From: Planctomycetota bacterium
GTDB taxonomy: Bacteria; Planctomycetota; Phycisphaerae; UBA1845
Direction: 5' to 3'
Length of the DNA stretch: 64,000 bases
Assembly: GCA_029558835.1 (NCBI GenBank)
Contig: JAKQDH010000034.1
Coordinates: 62,001-126,000, forward strand
Positions 37,143-44,443 of the stretch are shown here, piece after piece. The translations under genes and the position numbers were made by a program. The number at the start of each line of letters is the position of its first letter. Within the stretch, counting starts at the first letter, position 1. Under the pieces are notes generated by a model. The model saw nothing but the letters and a program-made list of their open reading frames with translations, did no database searches and was not told the origin of the DNA.

Positions 37143-38075
37143 ATGGTCGCACGAACCGGCACATTGGAAAGCTCCGCCGTCCGCAGCGCCGCGGAGGTGA
37201 TGCGAGCCGAGGAGGCGGCGACCGGCTGCGCGGTGACGGTGATTATCCCCGCGCTGAATGAAGCGGCGGCGATCGGGCAGGTCGTGGCGGCGCTGGTGGC
37301 GCGTTATCCGGATTACGAGATGCTGGTCGTCGACGATGGTTCCACAGACGGCACGGGCGAGGTGGCCGCGGCGGCGGGGGCCCAGGTGATCCGCCACGAG
37401 TGGAACCAAGGGTACGGCGCCAGCCTGCGGACGGGCTGTCGGGCGGCACGGGGTGACGTGATCGTGTGCTTTGACGGCGATGGGCAGCATGACCCGGACG
37501 ACGTGGAACGGCTGGTGGCAGAGACGCAGCGGCACGACATGGTGGTGGGCACACGGCTGCCGGATTCCTACCAGCCGGGGATCCGCCGGCCGGGGAAGGC
37601 GGTGCTGGCCGCGTGCGCGAACTTCCTTGCCGGCGTCAAGATTCCCGATGTCAATTCGGGCCTGCGGGCGTTCAAGCGCGACGTGATCCTGCGTTACCTG
37701 CACTTGATGCCCAGCGGCTTCTCGTTTTCGACGACCAGCACGTTGGCGTTGCTCAAAAGCGGACGCCCGGTGAAGTGGGTGCCGATCACGGTACGCAAGC
37801 GCATCGGCGTCAGCTCGGTGTCACAGACGCGGCACGGGTTGCAGGCGTTGCTGTTGCTGGTGCGGCTCACCACGCTGTTCGAACCGTTGCGCGTGTTTCT
37901 GCCCGTGAGCGTCGCGTTCATGCTCGTCGCGATCGGGTTCCTGATCGCCAATCTCTGTGCCGGCCACACGGTGCCCCAGACCTCGGTCATCATGTCGGTT
38001 TCGAGTGTCACGATCTTCCTGATGGGGCTGGTCATGGACCAGGTGGCGGCGTTGCGTCGGGAGAAGCACGAATGA
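37143..38075 (+). CDS. Family 2 glycosyltransferase, dolichyl-phosphate mannosyltransferase-like
   Basis: The protein has 310 residues from ATG 37143. The GT-A domain (about 28-230) shows VIIPALNEAAAIGQVVAAL, the nucleotide-binding VVDDGSTDGT, the metal-binding DGDGQHDPDD and the acceptor-region DVNSGLRAFKRD. Two hydrophobic helices near the C-terminus (LRVFLPVSVAFMLVAIGFLI and TSVIMSVSSVTIFLMG) anchor it to the membrane. Such enzymes transfer a sugar from a nucleotide sugar to polyprenyl phosphate. The stop overlaps the next start by 4 bp (ATGA), so it is first in an operon whose later members contain GT-C-like and AglD-like membrane proteins, which use lipid-linked sugars. Confidence 0.92.
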   Translation: MVARTGTLESSAVRSAAEVMRAEEAATGCAVTVIIPALNEAAAIGQVVAALVARYPDYEMLVVDDGSTDGTGEVAAAAGAQVIRHEWNQGYGASLRTGCRAARGDVIVCFDGDGQHDPDDVERLVAETQRHDMVVGTRLPDSYQPGIRRPGKAVLAACANFLAGVKIPDVNSGLRAFKRDVILRYLHLMPSGFSFSTTSTLALLKSGRPVKWVPITVRKRIGVSSVSQTRHGLQALLLLVRLTTLFEPLRVFLPVSVAFMLVAIGFLIANLCAGHTVPQTSVIMSVSSVTIFLMGLVMDQVAALRREKHE

Positions 38076-41062
38076 GGGACGCCCTGGTCCGGGGCCGCCG
38101 GTACACCGTCAACCGGTTCACCATCGAGGAGGTCCGCGCCTTCTGGGATGCGGCCGCGGACGAGTACGTCCACGATGGGCAAGCGATGGCGGCCACGCAC
38201 CGTCAGCGGTTCGAGCGGGGTTTCGAGTACTTCCGGCCGCGGGACGGGATGCGGGCTCTGAACATCTGGAGCCGGACGGGGGAGGCGATTGACTACTTTC
38301 GACAATGCGCGCCGCGCCTCGAACTCGTGAATGCCGAGGTTTCGCCGCGCATGATCGAGAAGGCCCGCGCGCGCTACCCCGATGAGACGTTCATCACCAC
38401 GACGCTGGCGTCGCTTCCGTTCGCCGACGGTGAGTTCGACTTCATCCTCTCCCTCGAAACGCTGGAACATGCGCCCGATCCGCTGGTTTTCCTGAGCGAA
38501 CTGGGGCGCGTGCTCAAGCCGGGCGGGACCCTGGTGCTGAGTTGCCCGCCGGCGACGGCCGAGCTGCCTCTGAGAGTTTATGAGGCACTGCTGCCCAATC
38601 ACGGGGAAGGTCCGCACCGGTTTCCTTCGTCGCGTGAGGTCAAGCAACTGCTGCGCGCCGCCGGTCTCGAGCTCAAGCATCACGACGGGACGTTGTTCAT
38701 TCCGGTGGGGCCGCGGTCATTGCGGCGGTTGGAGCCGCTGGTCGAGCGTGTGGTGGCGCGGACACCGCTCAGCGAGTTCGGCATCCGGCAGTTCTACGTC
38801 TGCGAGCGCCCGCGCGGGGGGGGGCCGTGGCAAGAGCTCATGCGCCAGGTCGTGGATGTCGGCCTGTGCACGCGGTGCGGAACGTGCGTGGGCGTGTGTC
38901 CGACCGGCGTCCTGGAGTTCGAGGGGATCGACGAGGAGTGCGTTCCCGCGGCGGTGCGTCCGGAAGACTGCACGCAGTGCGGGTGGTGCACGGCCGCCTG
39001 TCCGGGGGCGCGAGTCTCATTTGCGAAGGTGCATGCCACCGTCGGTGACGCACCTGTGGAGAGTGTAGAGTTGGGCCCGCTGCGTCGGGTTCGCGTGGCA
39101 CACGCCTGCGACCGGGGCATCCGCGTGGCCGGCGCCAGCGGCGGGGTAGTGACGGCCGTCCTGGGTGATCTGCTCGACCGGGGGGTGATTACGGGCGCCG
39201 TAGTGCTCAACGGGCACGCCGAGGCGCCGTGGCGACCCTGGCCGCGGGTGGCGCGCACGCGGGAGGAGAGCATCCAGGCGGCCCAGAGCAAGTACTGCGT
39301 CACGCCGACCAACGTGTTTCTGCGGGAGGTTGATCCCGCGAGGGACCGGCTGGCGGTGGTGGCGCTGCCGTGTCAGGTGCATGCGCTGCGGATGCTGGAG
39401 CGTGACGGACACCCCGCGATGCGGACTGTGTCGCTCATCATCGGTTTGTACTGCGGGAACCAGTTGTCCTTCGGTGCCACGCGGAGTTTCCTGAAGCGCC
39501 ACGGGGTGCGCGACTTGTCGGAGGTTGCCGAGATTCGGTATCGAGACGGGGCCTGGCCCGGGCAGGTGCGCTGCGTGCTCAAGGACGGGCGTTCGTTCGC
39601 GGTGCCGAAGTTCCAGTTCAACCATCTGATATCGTCCTACGTGTTGGACCGGTGTCTGCTGTGCACGGACTTGGCGGCCGAGGGGGCGGATATCTCGGTG
39701 GGTGACGCCTGGGGTGTCGAGCCCGAGCAGGGGAGCGGCTCTTCGCTGGTGATCTCGCGTACCGAGCGCGGCGAGGCCACGATGGCGGAGCTTGTGTCGC
39801 GTGGCGTGTTGGCGGCGGAGGAGATCGAGGTTGAGCGGGCTGTGGCGATGCACGCGCACGGGCTGGACCTGAAGAAGACAGGATCGTTCCTGCGCCTGCG
39901 ACGATTGGCACGCAAGGGCAGGCCGGTACCGCAGTACGATGTGTCCGCACCGCGTCCGTCGCTCGTTCGCCGCGGGATCGAGGTGTTGATCTCGGCGCAT
40001 TTCCGGATCATGCGAACGCGCCTGGCACGCGCGATCGTGGGCCGGATTCCGTTCGGCTTGGTGGGGCCGGTATACGTGGGCGCGAGGACGGTGTGGAAGA
40101 GCGTTGCCGCGCGGAAGTACGAAAACCGGGCGAAGGTCGGCGAGACACAGCCGGCCGGGCGGGGCTGGTGGTGGCGGCTGCTGGGGCCGCTGCTGCTGCT
40201 CATTATGCTCTGGCGGGTGGGGCTTGGGCCGTGCTGGTCGGCGGTGAGCGGCGCCGACCCGACCTGGTTTCTGGCGGCCTGTGCGATGTCGGTCCCGGCG
40301 CTGGGCATCAAGGCGTTCCGCTGGCAGGAGTTGCTGCGGGCGCACGGCTTCACGTTGTTGTGGCGGGAGAGTGCCGGCATTTATGCGGCGGGCTTGCTGG
40401 CGGGGGCGGTGACGCCGGGCAAGGTGGGAGACCTGGCGAAAGCGCCGCTGCTGGCGGCCCGCGGGGTACCCTGGGGCACGGGGATCGCGGCGTCGTTGTG
40501 GGACCGCGCATTTGACGGCCTCCTGCTGTTCGCGGCGGGTGCCGGCGGGGTTCTGGCGTTGCCGACCCTGCCGGGGCGGGGAACTTTCGCGCTGGCGACG
40601 GCCGGGGCGGTTGTCCTTGCACTGGCCGGCGTGGTGGTCTTCCGTCGGGCAGTTGCGCGCACGCTGCCCTCGCGCGACGCGCGGTGGTGGGGCATGATGA
40701 CGGTGGCGACGCTGGCTGCGCTGGCATGCTACTTCGCCTCCGCGTACTGCTGTGCGCGGGCGCTGGCACTGCCGCTGGGTGTTGTTGACGTGGTGGCCGG
40801 CATGGCGGTGGCGGCCGTGCTGGGGCTGTTGCCGATCACGGTTGCCGGGATCGGCACGCGGGACGCCGCGTTTGTCGTGATCTTCGGGCCCCGCGGCGTG
40901 GATGCGGAGCACGCGCTGGCGCTATCCGCGCTGGTCCTGGCTTGGATGTTGGTCAACTGCGTTCTCTTTCTGGCGGTGTCGCGGTGGGGGCTTGCCCGCC
41001 GCGCGCCGGCCACGTCTGGTGGTCCTGTGCAGGGAGCGTCGGCCCATGAATCCCCCCCGTGA
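38072..41062 (+). CDS. Fusion: SAM methyltransferase + ferredoxin/FrhB-like + AglD/MprF-type membrane domain
   Basis: One uninterrupted frame of 996 residues from ATG 38072, overlapping the glycosyltransferase stop by 4 bp. (1) Residues 1-250: class I methyltransferase (PFADGEFDFILSLETLEHAP; GRVLKPGGTLVLSCPP), but SAM motif I is degenerate (ALNIWSRTGEAI instead of a DxGCGxG loop). (2) About 262-312: two 4Fe-4S motifs, CTRCGTCVGVCP (C265 onward) and CTQCGWCTAACP (C299 onward). (3) About 330-640: a coenzyme F420 hydrogenase beta-subunit-like fold (GASGGVVTAVL; VALPCQVHALR; GLYCGNQLS; CLLCTDLAAEGADISVGDAWG). (4) About 697-980: eight or so membrane spans of the lysylphosphatidylglycerol-synthase/AglD type (GVTPGKVGD-like AVTPGKVGDLAKAPLLAARG). 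FrhB-like proteins often occur in polysaccharide clusters, but this three-way fusion is not one I recognise. Reduction or modification of a lipid-linked glycan is an inference. Confidence 0.85.
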   Translation: MRDALVRGRRYTVNRFTIEEVRAFWDAAADEYVHDGQAMAATHRQRFERGFEYFRPRDGMRALNIWSRTGEAIDYFRQCAPRLELVNAEVSPRMIEKARARYPDETFITTTLASLPFADGEFDFILSLETLEHAPDPLVFLSELGRVLKPGGTLVLSCPPATAELPLRVYEALLPNHGEGPHRFPSSREVKQLLRAAGLELKHHDGTLFIPVGPRSLRRLEPLVERVVARTPLSEFGIRQFYVCERPRGGGPWQELMRQVVDVGLCTRCGTCVGVCPTGVLEFEGIDEECVPAAVRPEDCTQCGWCTAACPGARVSFAKVHATVGDAPVESVELGPLRRVRVAHACDRGIRVAGASGGVVTAVLGDLLDRGVITGAVVLNGHAEAPWRPWPRVARTREESIQAAQSKYCVTPTNVFLREVDPARDRLAVVALPCQVHALRMLERDGHPAMRTVSLIIGLYCGNQLSFGATRSFLKRHGVRDLSEVAEIRYRDGAWPGQVRCVLKDGRSFAVPKFQFNHLISSYVLDRCLLCTDLAAEGADISVGDAWGVEPEQGSGSSLVISRTERGEATMAELVSRGVLAAEEIEVERAVAMHAHGLDLKKTGSFLRLRRLARKGRPVPQYDVSAPRPSLVRRGIEVLISAHFRIMRTRLARAIVGRIPFGLVGPVYVGARTVWKSVAARKYENRAKVGETQPAGRGWWWRLLGPLLLLIMLWRVGLGPCWSAVSGADPTWFLAACAMSVPALGIKAFRWQELLRAHGFTLLWRESAGIYAAGLLAGAVTPGKVGDLAKAPLLAARGVPWGTGIAASLWDRAFDGLLLFAAGAGGVLALPTLPGRGTFALATAGAVVLALAGVVVFRRAVARTLPSRDARWWGMMTVATLAALACYFASAYCCARALALPLGVVDVVAGMAVAAVLGLLPITVAGIGTRDAAFVVIFGPRGVDAEHALALSALVLAWMLVNCVLFLAVSRWGLARRAPATSGGPVQGASAHESPP

Positions 41063-43697
41063 GCCGGAGAACCGAGCCGCAAGGCGTTTCTACACGTTCG
41101 GTGCGGTCGGACTGTTGATCGTGGCGGCGTTGGCGACGGCCGCGAGCTGGCGGCTGTACCCAGTGTTCGTTGACACGTACTACCACATGGGAGTAATCGA
41201 GGGGTTTTCCCAGGCGGAGGGCGTCACGACGCGAGCATTCTGGGAGTTGGCGCCCGGCGGTCGCGTGCACATCTACCCGCCGTCGCTGCACGTGATCGGG
41301 TACTTCTTCACGTTGGTGGGGGTATCGGCGCGCACGTACATTACCGTGGTCAGCGCGGTTTGTTACTTCGGGTGTCTGCTGACCACGTGGCTTTGGCTGC
41401 GGCGGATCATCGGGCCACGCGGGGCGATGTTTGCCGTAGTGCTGCTTTGTGGGCCGTATGCGTTCTTCTGGACGCAGGCGTCGTTCACGGCCGTCGCGGG
41501 TGTCATGGTTCTGGCACCGCTGGCCCTGCTGGCCCTGGAGACGGAGCGCTTCCTGGTCTGCGGCGTGGTCAGTTTCGTGGCCATCACGATGCACCCGATG
41601 GGGCTGTTTCTGCCGCCGGCACTGGTGTTGAACGCACTGTTGCGGCGGAAGCGCCTGGTCGCGGGTCTATTGGCGGCCGTGGTGCCGGTGGTCCTCTACG
41701 GGCCGTGGCTGGGGCACATCTGGGCCAACCGGGCACTGCTGCCCGACAGCCGCACGGGCGGGGAGATTTCGCTGGGCGGCTTCGGCGTCGGCGGCGTGAA
41801 CCTCGGGGTGTTTCTGGTGGGGTTGAGCGCGGTGTCCGTGCCGTGGCTCATCGCGAGGCGGGGGCCGGTGCTGGGGCTGGTGGGAGCACTGCTGGGGTTT
41901 GCCGTGGTGTTTCCCATGGGCTTTGGGGGCAGGTTCTTTGCGTTCAACATTCATTGGCCGCTGGCGTGCCTGGCCGGCTATGGGCTGGCGGAGCTGACGC
42001 GTTGGCTGGAACGGGGGGTATGGCTGAGGCCGGCGGTGCGCGTGGCGGCCACGGCGGTGGCGGCGGCGGCGCTGGTGGCCTATCCGGCGTTGGAGATGCC
42101 CTTGCCGCGCAGCGGGGGCCCCGGGGGGCGGGGGCGGATGACTGCTGGAGAGCGGGGCGGGCCGCCTGACCGCGCTTCCGCTGCCGACAGAACCCCGCCG
42201 GGAGCGCGCGCGAACGAGAACCCCGGAGAGGAGCAGCCTGCCGCGCCGTGGCTCGGGCGTCCCGCCCGAGTGGGGGTGGCCGCGAACGACCGTACGCGGG
42301 AGGAGTCACGGGTGACGCTCGCCGAACTGCGTTTCACGGTGCAGGCTGGGGCGCTACCGAAGTTGTTCGACGCCTACTCCGGGGAGGGCTCGGCGGCGGG
42401 TATGGGCGCGCCGGGGCGGCAAGGGTGGCCGGGAGCGCTACCGGGGCGGCGGGCGCTGTCGGGGCGAGAGGGGCGTCCGGGACGGGATATGCGCTTGGAG
42501 CAGGACGTACGCACGGGCCGCGGAATGCGCCAGTGGGGGGAAGCGGAGTCGGCGCGGGACGGCGCGGGTGGGCCGATGCGAGGGGGACGGCAACCGGGAG
42601 GCGCGGGGGGCATGCCCGGCGGACCGGGGATGGACTCGCTGCGGCGTCCGGGCGCCGAGGACTTCTTCAAGGTGGTGAAAGAGACGGTGCGCGTCGGCGA
42701 CGTGGTTTACGTCGGTGATGCGATGAATGGATCACTCCTCGTCGGGATCACCGGAAGGTGGACTTCGAGCGGCATCCTGCGCGACGTGCGTTCCGAGACG
42801 CCGTTGGCCCAGCCTGAGGATTGCGACTTCCTGGCCGTGTTGGGCGGCGGTATGGGCATGGGGCCGGGCGGGCCGAGGGGGGGGCAGAATCCGCCTGAGA
42901 GTTTCGAGAAGGTCTTTGAGAATGAGTATGGTTCCCTCTACAAGAACCCCGCGCCGCCGGAGCACGCGCGGGAACCACTGAAACCGGACGTGAGCGTGCC
43001 TTTGCTGACGACGGTGGCGATGGTGGGGCTCCTGCTCATTGTCGTTGATCTACTTCCCAGGCAGCGGCGCGGCGTCCGCGCGGTAGCGGCCGCGGTGGGT
43101 GTGGCCATTGTCGGGTTGTGCTTCGTGCCGCTGACGATGGCCGTGGTGGGGGAGCTTCGCAACCCGCCCGCGGCTCCCGCGTGGGGGCGCGAGGGCGAAC
43201 CGGGATTCGGACCACCGGGGTTCGGGCCGCCCGGCGGCGGTCCCGGTGGGTTTGGTCCCGGGCGAGTACTGGCCGATACTTGCTTCAGCGAAGCCGACGC
43301 GGATCGCAGCGGGGGTGTGTCGCTGGGGGAGTTTCGGGGATTGGCCGGGCGGTGGGTGGAGAACTGGGACGAGGATGTGAGCGGCGATCTGGACCTGGAC
43401 GAGGTGGCGGAAGGACTTGGCTCAGCCCTCGGCGCGCCACCCGGCATGAACGGTCGCCCGCTGCGCTCGGGAGGGCCTGACGGACATGGGCCGGCGTGGT
43501 TTCTTGCCCAGAGGGTGTTCGTGGCCTGCGACGGGAATGCGGACGGGCGGCTGTCCGAGGCGGAGATGACGAGCGCCTTCGAGGCGTGGTTTGCGGAGTG
43601 GGACGAAAAGTCTGGGGGAGAGCTGGACGAAGCGGCGCTGGAACGCGGGCTGGAGCGGGTGCTGGTTGAGACGCTGAGGCCGCGACGGGGGGAGTGA
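41046..43697 (+). CDS. GT-C-like membrane protein with low-complexity linker and C-terminal EF-hands
   Basis: The protein has 883 residues from ATG 41046, overlapping the previous stop by 17 bp. Residues 15-360 hold about ten spans. The first loop motif FVDTYYHMGVIEGF resembles the acidic site of GT-C glycosyltransferases that use polyprenyl-linked sugars. A Gly/Pro/Arg/Met-rich linker follows (about 365-540), part of it coded by a GGGCG-nnn-CGCCC hairpin repeat. Next comes a small conserved-looking domain (FFKVVKETVRVGDVVYVGDA, about 540-650), two more spans, a PGGGPGGFGPG stretch, and four EF-hand-like loops: DADRSGGVSLGEF (about 750), DEDVSGDLDLDEV (about 773), DGNADGRLSEAEM (about 828) and DEKSGGELDEAAL (about 850). 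The EF-hands should face the periplasm or exterior. The combination is unusual. Confidence 0.78.
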   Translation: MNPPREPENRAARRFYTFGAVGLLIVAALATAASWRLYPVFVDTYYHMGVIEGFSQAEGVTTRAFWELAPGGRVHIYPPSLHVIGYFFTLVGVSARTYITVVSAVCYFGCLLTTWLWLRRIIGPRGAMFAVVLLCGPYAFFWTQASFTAVAGVMVLAPLALLALETERFLVCGVVSFVAITMHPMGLFLPPALVLNALLRRKRLVAGLLAAVVPVVLYGPWLGHIWANRALLPDSRTGGEISLGGFGVGGVNLGVFLVGLSAVSVPWLIARRGPVLGLVGALLGFAVVFPMGFGGRFFAFNIHWPLACLAGYGLAELTRWLERGVWLRPAVRVAATAVAAAALVAYPALEMPLPRSGGPGGRGRMTAGERGGPPDRASAADRTPPGARANENPGEEQPAAPWLGRPARVGVAANDRTREESRVTLAELRFTVQAGALPKLFDAYSGEGSAAGMGAPGRQGWPGALPGRRALSGREGRPGRDMRLEQDVRTGRGMRQWGEAESARDGAGGPMRGGRQPGGAGGMPGGPGMDSLRRPGAEDFFKVVKETVRVGDVVYVGDAMNGSLLVGITGRWTSSGILRDVRSETPLAQPEDCDFLAVLGGGMGMGPGGPRGGQNPPESFEKVFENEYGSLYKNPAPPEHAREPLKPDVSVPLLTTVAMVGLLLIVVDLLPRQRRGVRAVAAAVGVAIVGLCFVPLTMAVVGELRNPPAAPAWGREGEPGFGPPGFGPPGGGPGGFGPGRVLADTCFSEADADRSGGVSLGEFRGLAGRWVENWDEDVSGDLDLDEVAEGLGSALGAPPGMNGRPLRSGGPDGHGPAWFLAQRVFVACDGNADGRLSEAEMTSAFEAWFAEWDEKSGGELDEAALERGLERVLVETLRPRRGE
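42252..42270. repeat. GGGCG-nnn-CGCCC hairpin inside a gene
   Basis: A perfect 8-bp stem CTCGGGCG tcc CGCCCGAG within the low-complexity linker of the EF-hand protein. It belongs to the same family as 8676-8698 and 27628-27646; a partial relative (GTGGCTCGGGCGACC) lies near 47519-47533. Confidence 0.5.
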
Positions 43698-43768
43698 GCG
43701 GGTCCGCAAACCCGCTGCGATGTGTTCCGGCGGGTGGGGCGTTGTCTACTGGCGGGCGGATGTGCGAC

Positions 43769-44443
43769 ATGCGCGTGCTCATCGTTGAAGATCAGGAGCG
43801 GTTGCGGACCTGGCTGCAGAAGGGCCTGAAGGAGGCCGACTTCGTCGTCGACGCGGCCGCCGACGGGAACGAAGGGCTCTGGTACGCGATGGGCAACTCG
43901 TATGACGTCATCATCCTTGACCTGATGCTGCCCGGGATGGACGGATTGAGCATCCTGCGTCGGCTGCGACAGGCGGGACGGCAGGACCAGGTGTTGATCC
44001 TGACGGCCAAGGACACCGTACCGGATCGCGTCAAGGGCCTGGACCTCGGCGCCGACGACTACCTGGTGAAGCCGTTTGCGTTCGAGGAACTGGTGGCACG
44101 AGTGCGGGCGCTGGTGCGTCGAGGTTACGGCAAACACAACGCCGTCATCGGGATTGGCGAGCTGCGCATCGACACTACCCAGCGACGGGTCTGGCGTGGA
44201 GCGCAGGAGATTGAACTGCGGGCGATGGAGTACAAGCTGCTGGAGTATCTGGCTCGGCGGGCAGGCGAGACCGTCAGCCGGACGGAGATCTGGGACCACC
44301 TGTACGACTTCGGGTCGCAGACGGTAAGCAACGTGGTGGACGTGTACATCGGGTGCCTGCGGCGGAAGCTGGATCGTCCGGGTGAGAAGAGCCTGATTCA
44401 GACGCGTCGAGGGTTGGGGTACGTGCTGGGAGGCAACCCATGA
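43769..44443 (+). CDS. OmpR/PhoB-family response regulator
   Basis: A two-component transcription factor of about 224 residues from ATG 43769 (MRVLIVEDQ); ATG 43760 is 3 codons upstream. The receiver domain has the acidic pair (VEDQ), phosphoacceptor D51 (IILDLMLPGMDG) and K in YLVKPF. The C-terminal winged helix shows LRAMEYKLLEYLARRAGETVS and the DNA-recognition helix VSNVVDVYIGCLRRKLD. It begins about 70 bp after the EF-hand protein and overlaps the kinase start by 4 bp, so it is probably co-transcribed with both. Confidence 0.93.
   Translation: MRVLIVEDQERLRTWLQKGLKEADFVVDAAADGNEGLWYAMGNSYDVIILDLMLPGMDGLSILRRLRQAGRQDQVLILTAKDTVPDRVKGLDLGADDYLVKPFAFEELVARVRALVRRGYGKHNAVIGIGELRIDTTQRRVWRGAQEIELRAMEYKLLEYLARRAGETVSRTEIWDHLYDFGSQTVSNVVDVYIGCLRRKLDRPGEKSLIQTRRGLGYVLGGNP

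Noticed and set aside
37613..38071. A 153-codon N-terminal extension of the fusion gene
   Set aside because: It overlaps the conserved glycosyltransferase in another frame and has no domain character. The ATGA overlap at 38072 gives a natural start.
39017..40912. A 631-codon minus-strand frame opposite the fusion gene
   Set aside because: It is a shadow of the conserved FrhB-like and membrane domains, with no recognisable motif.
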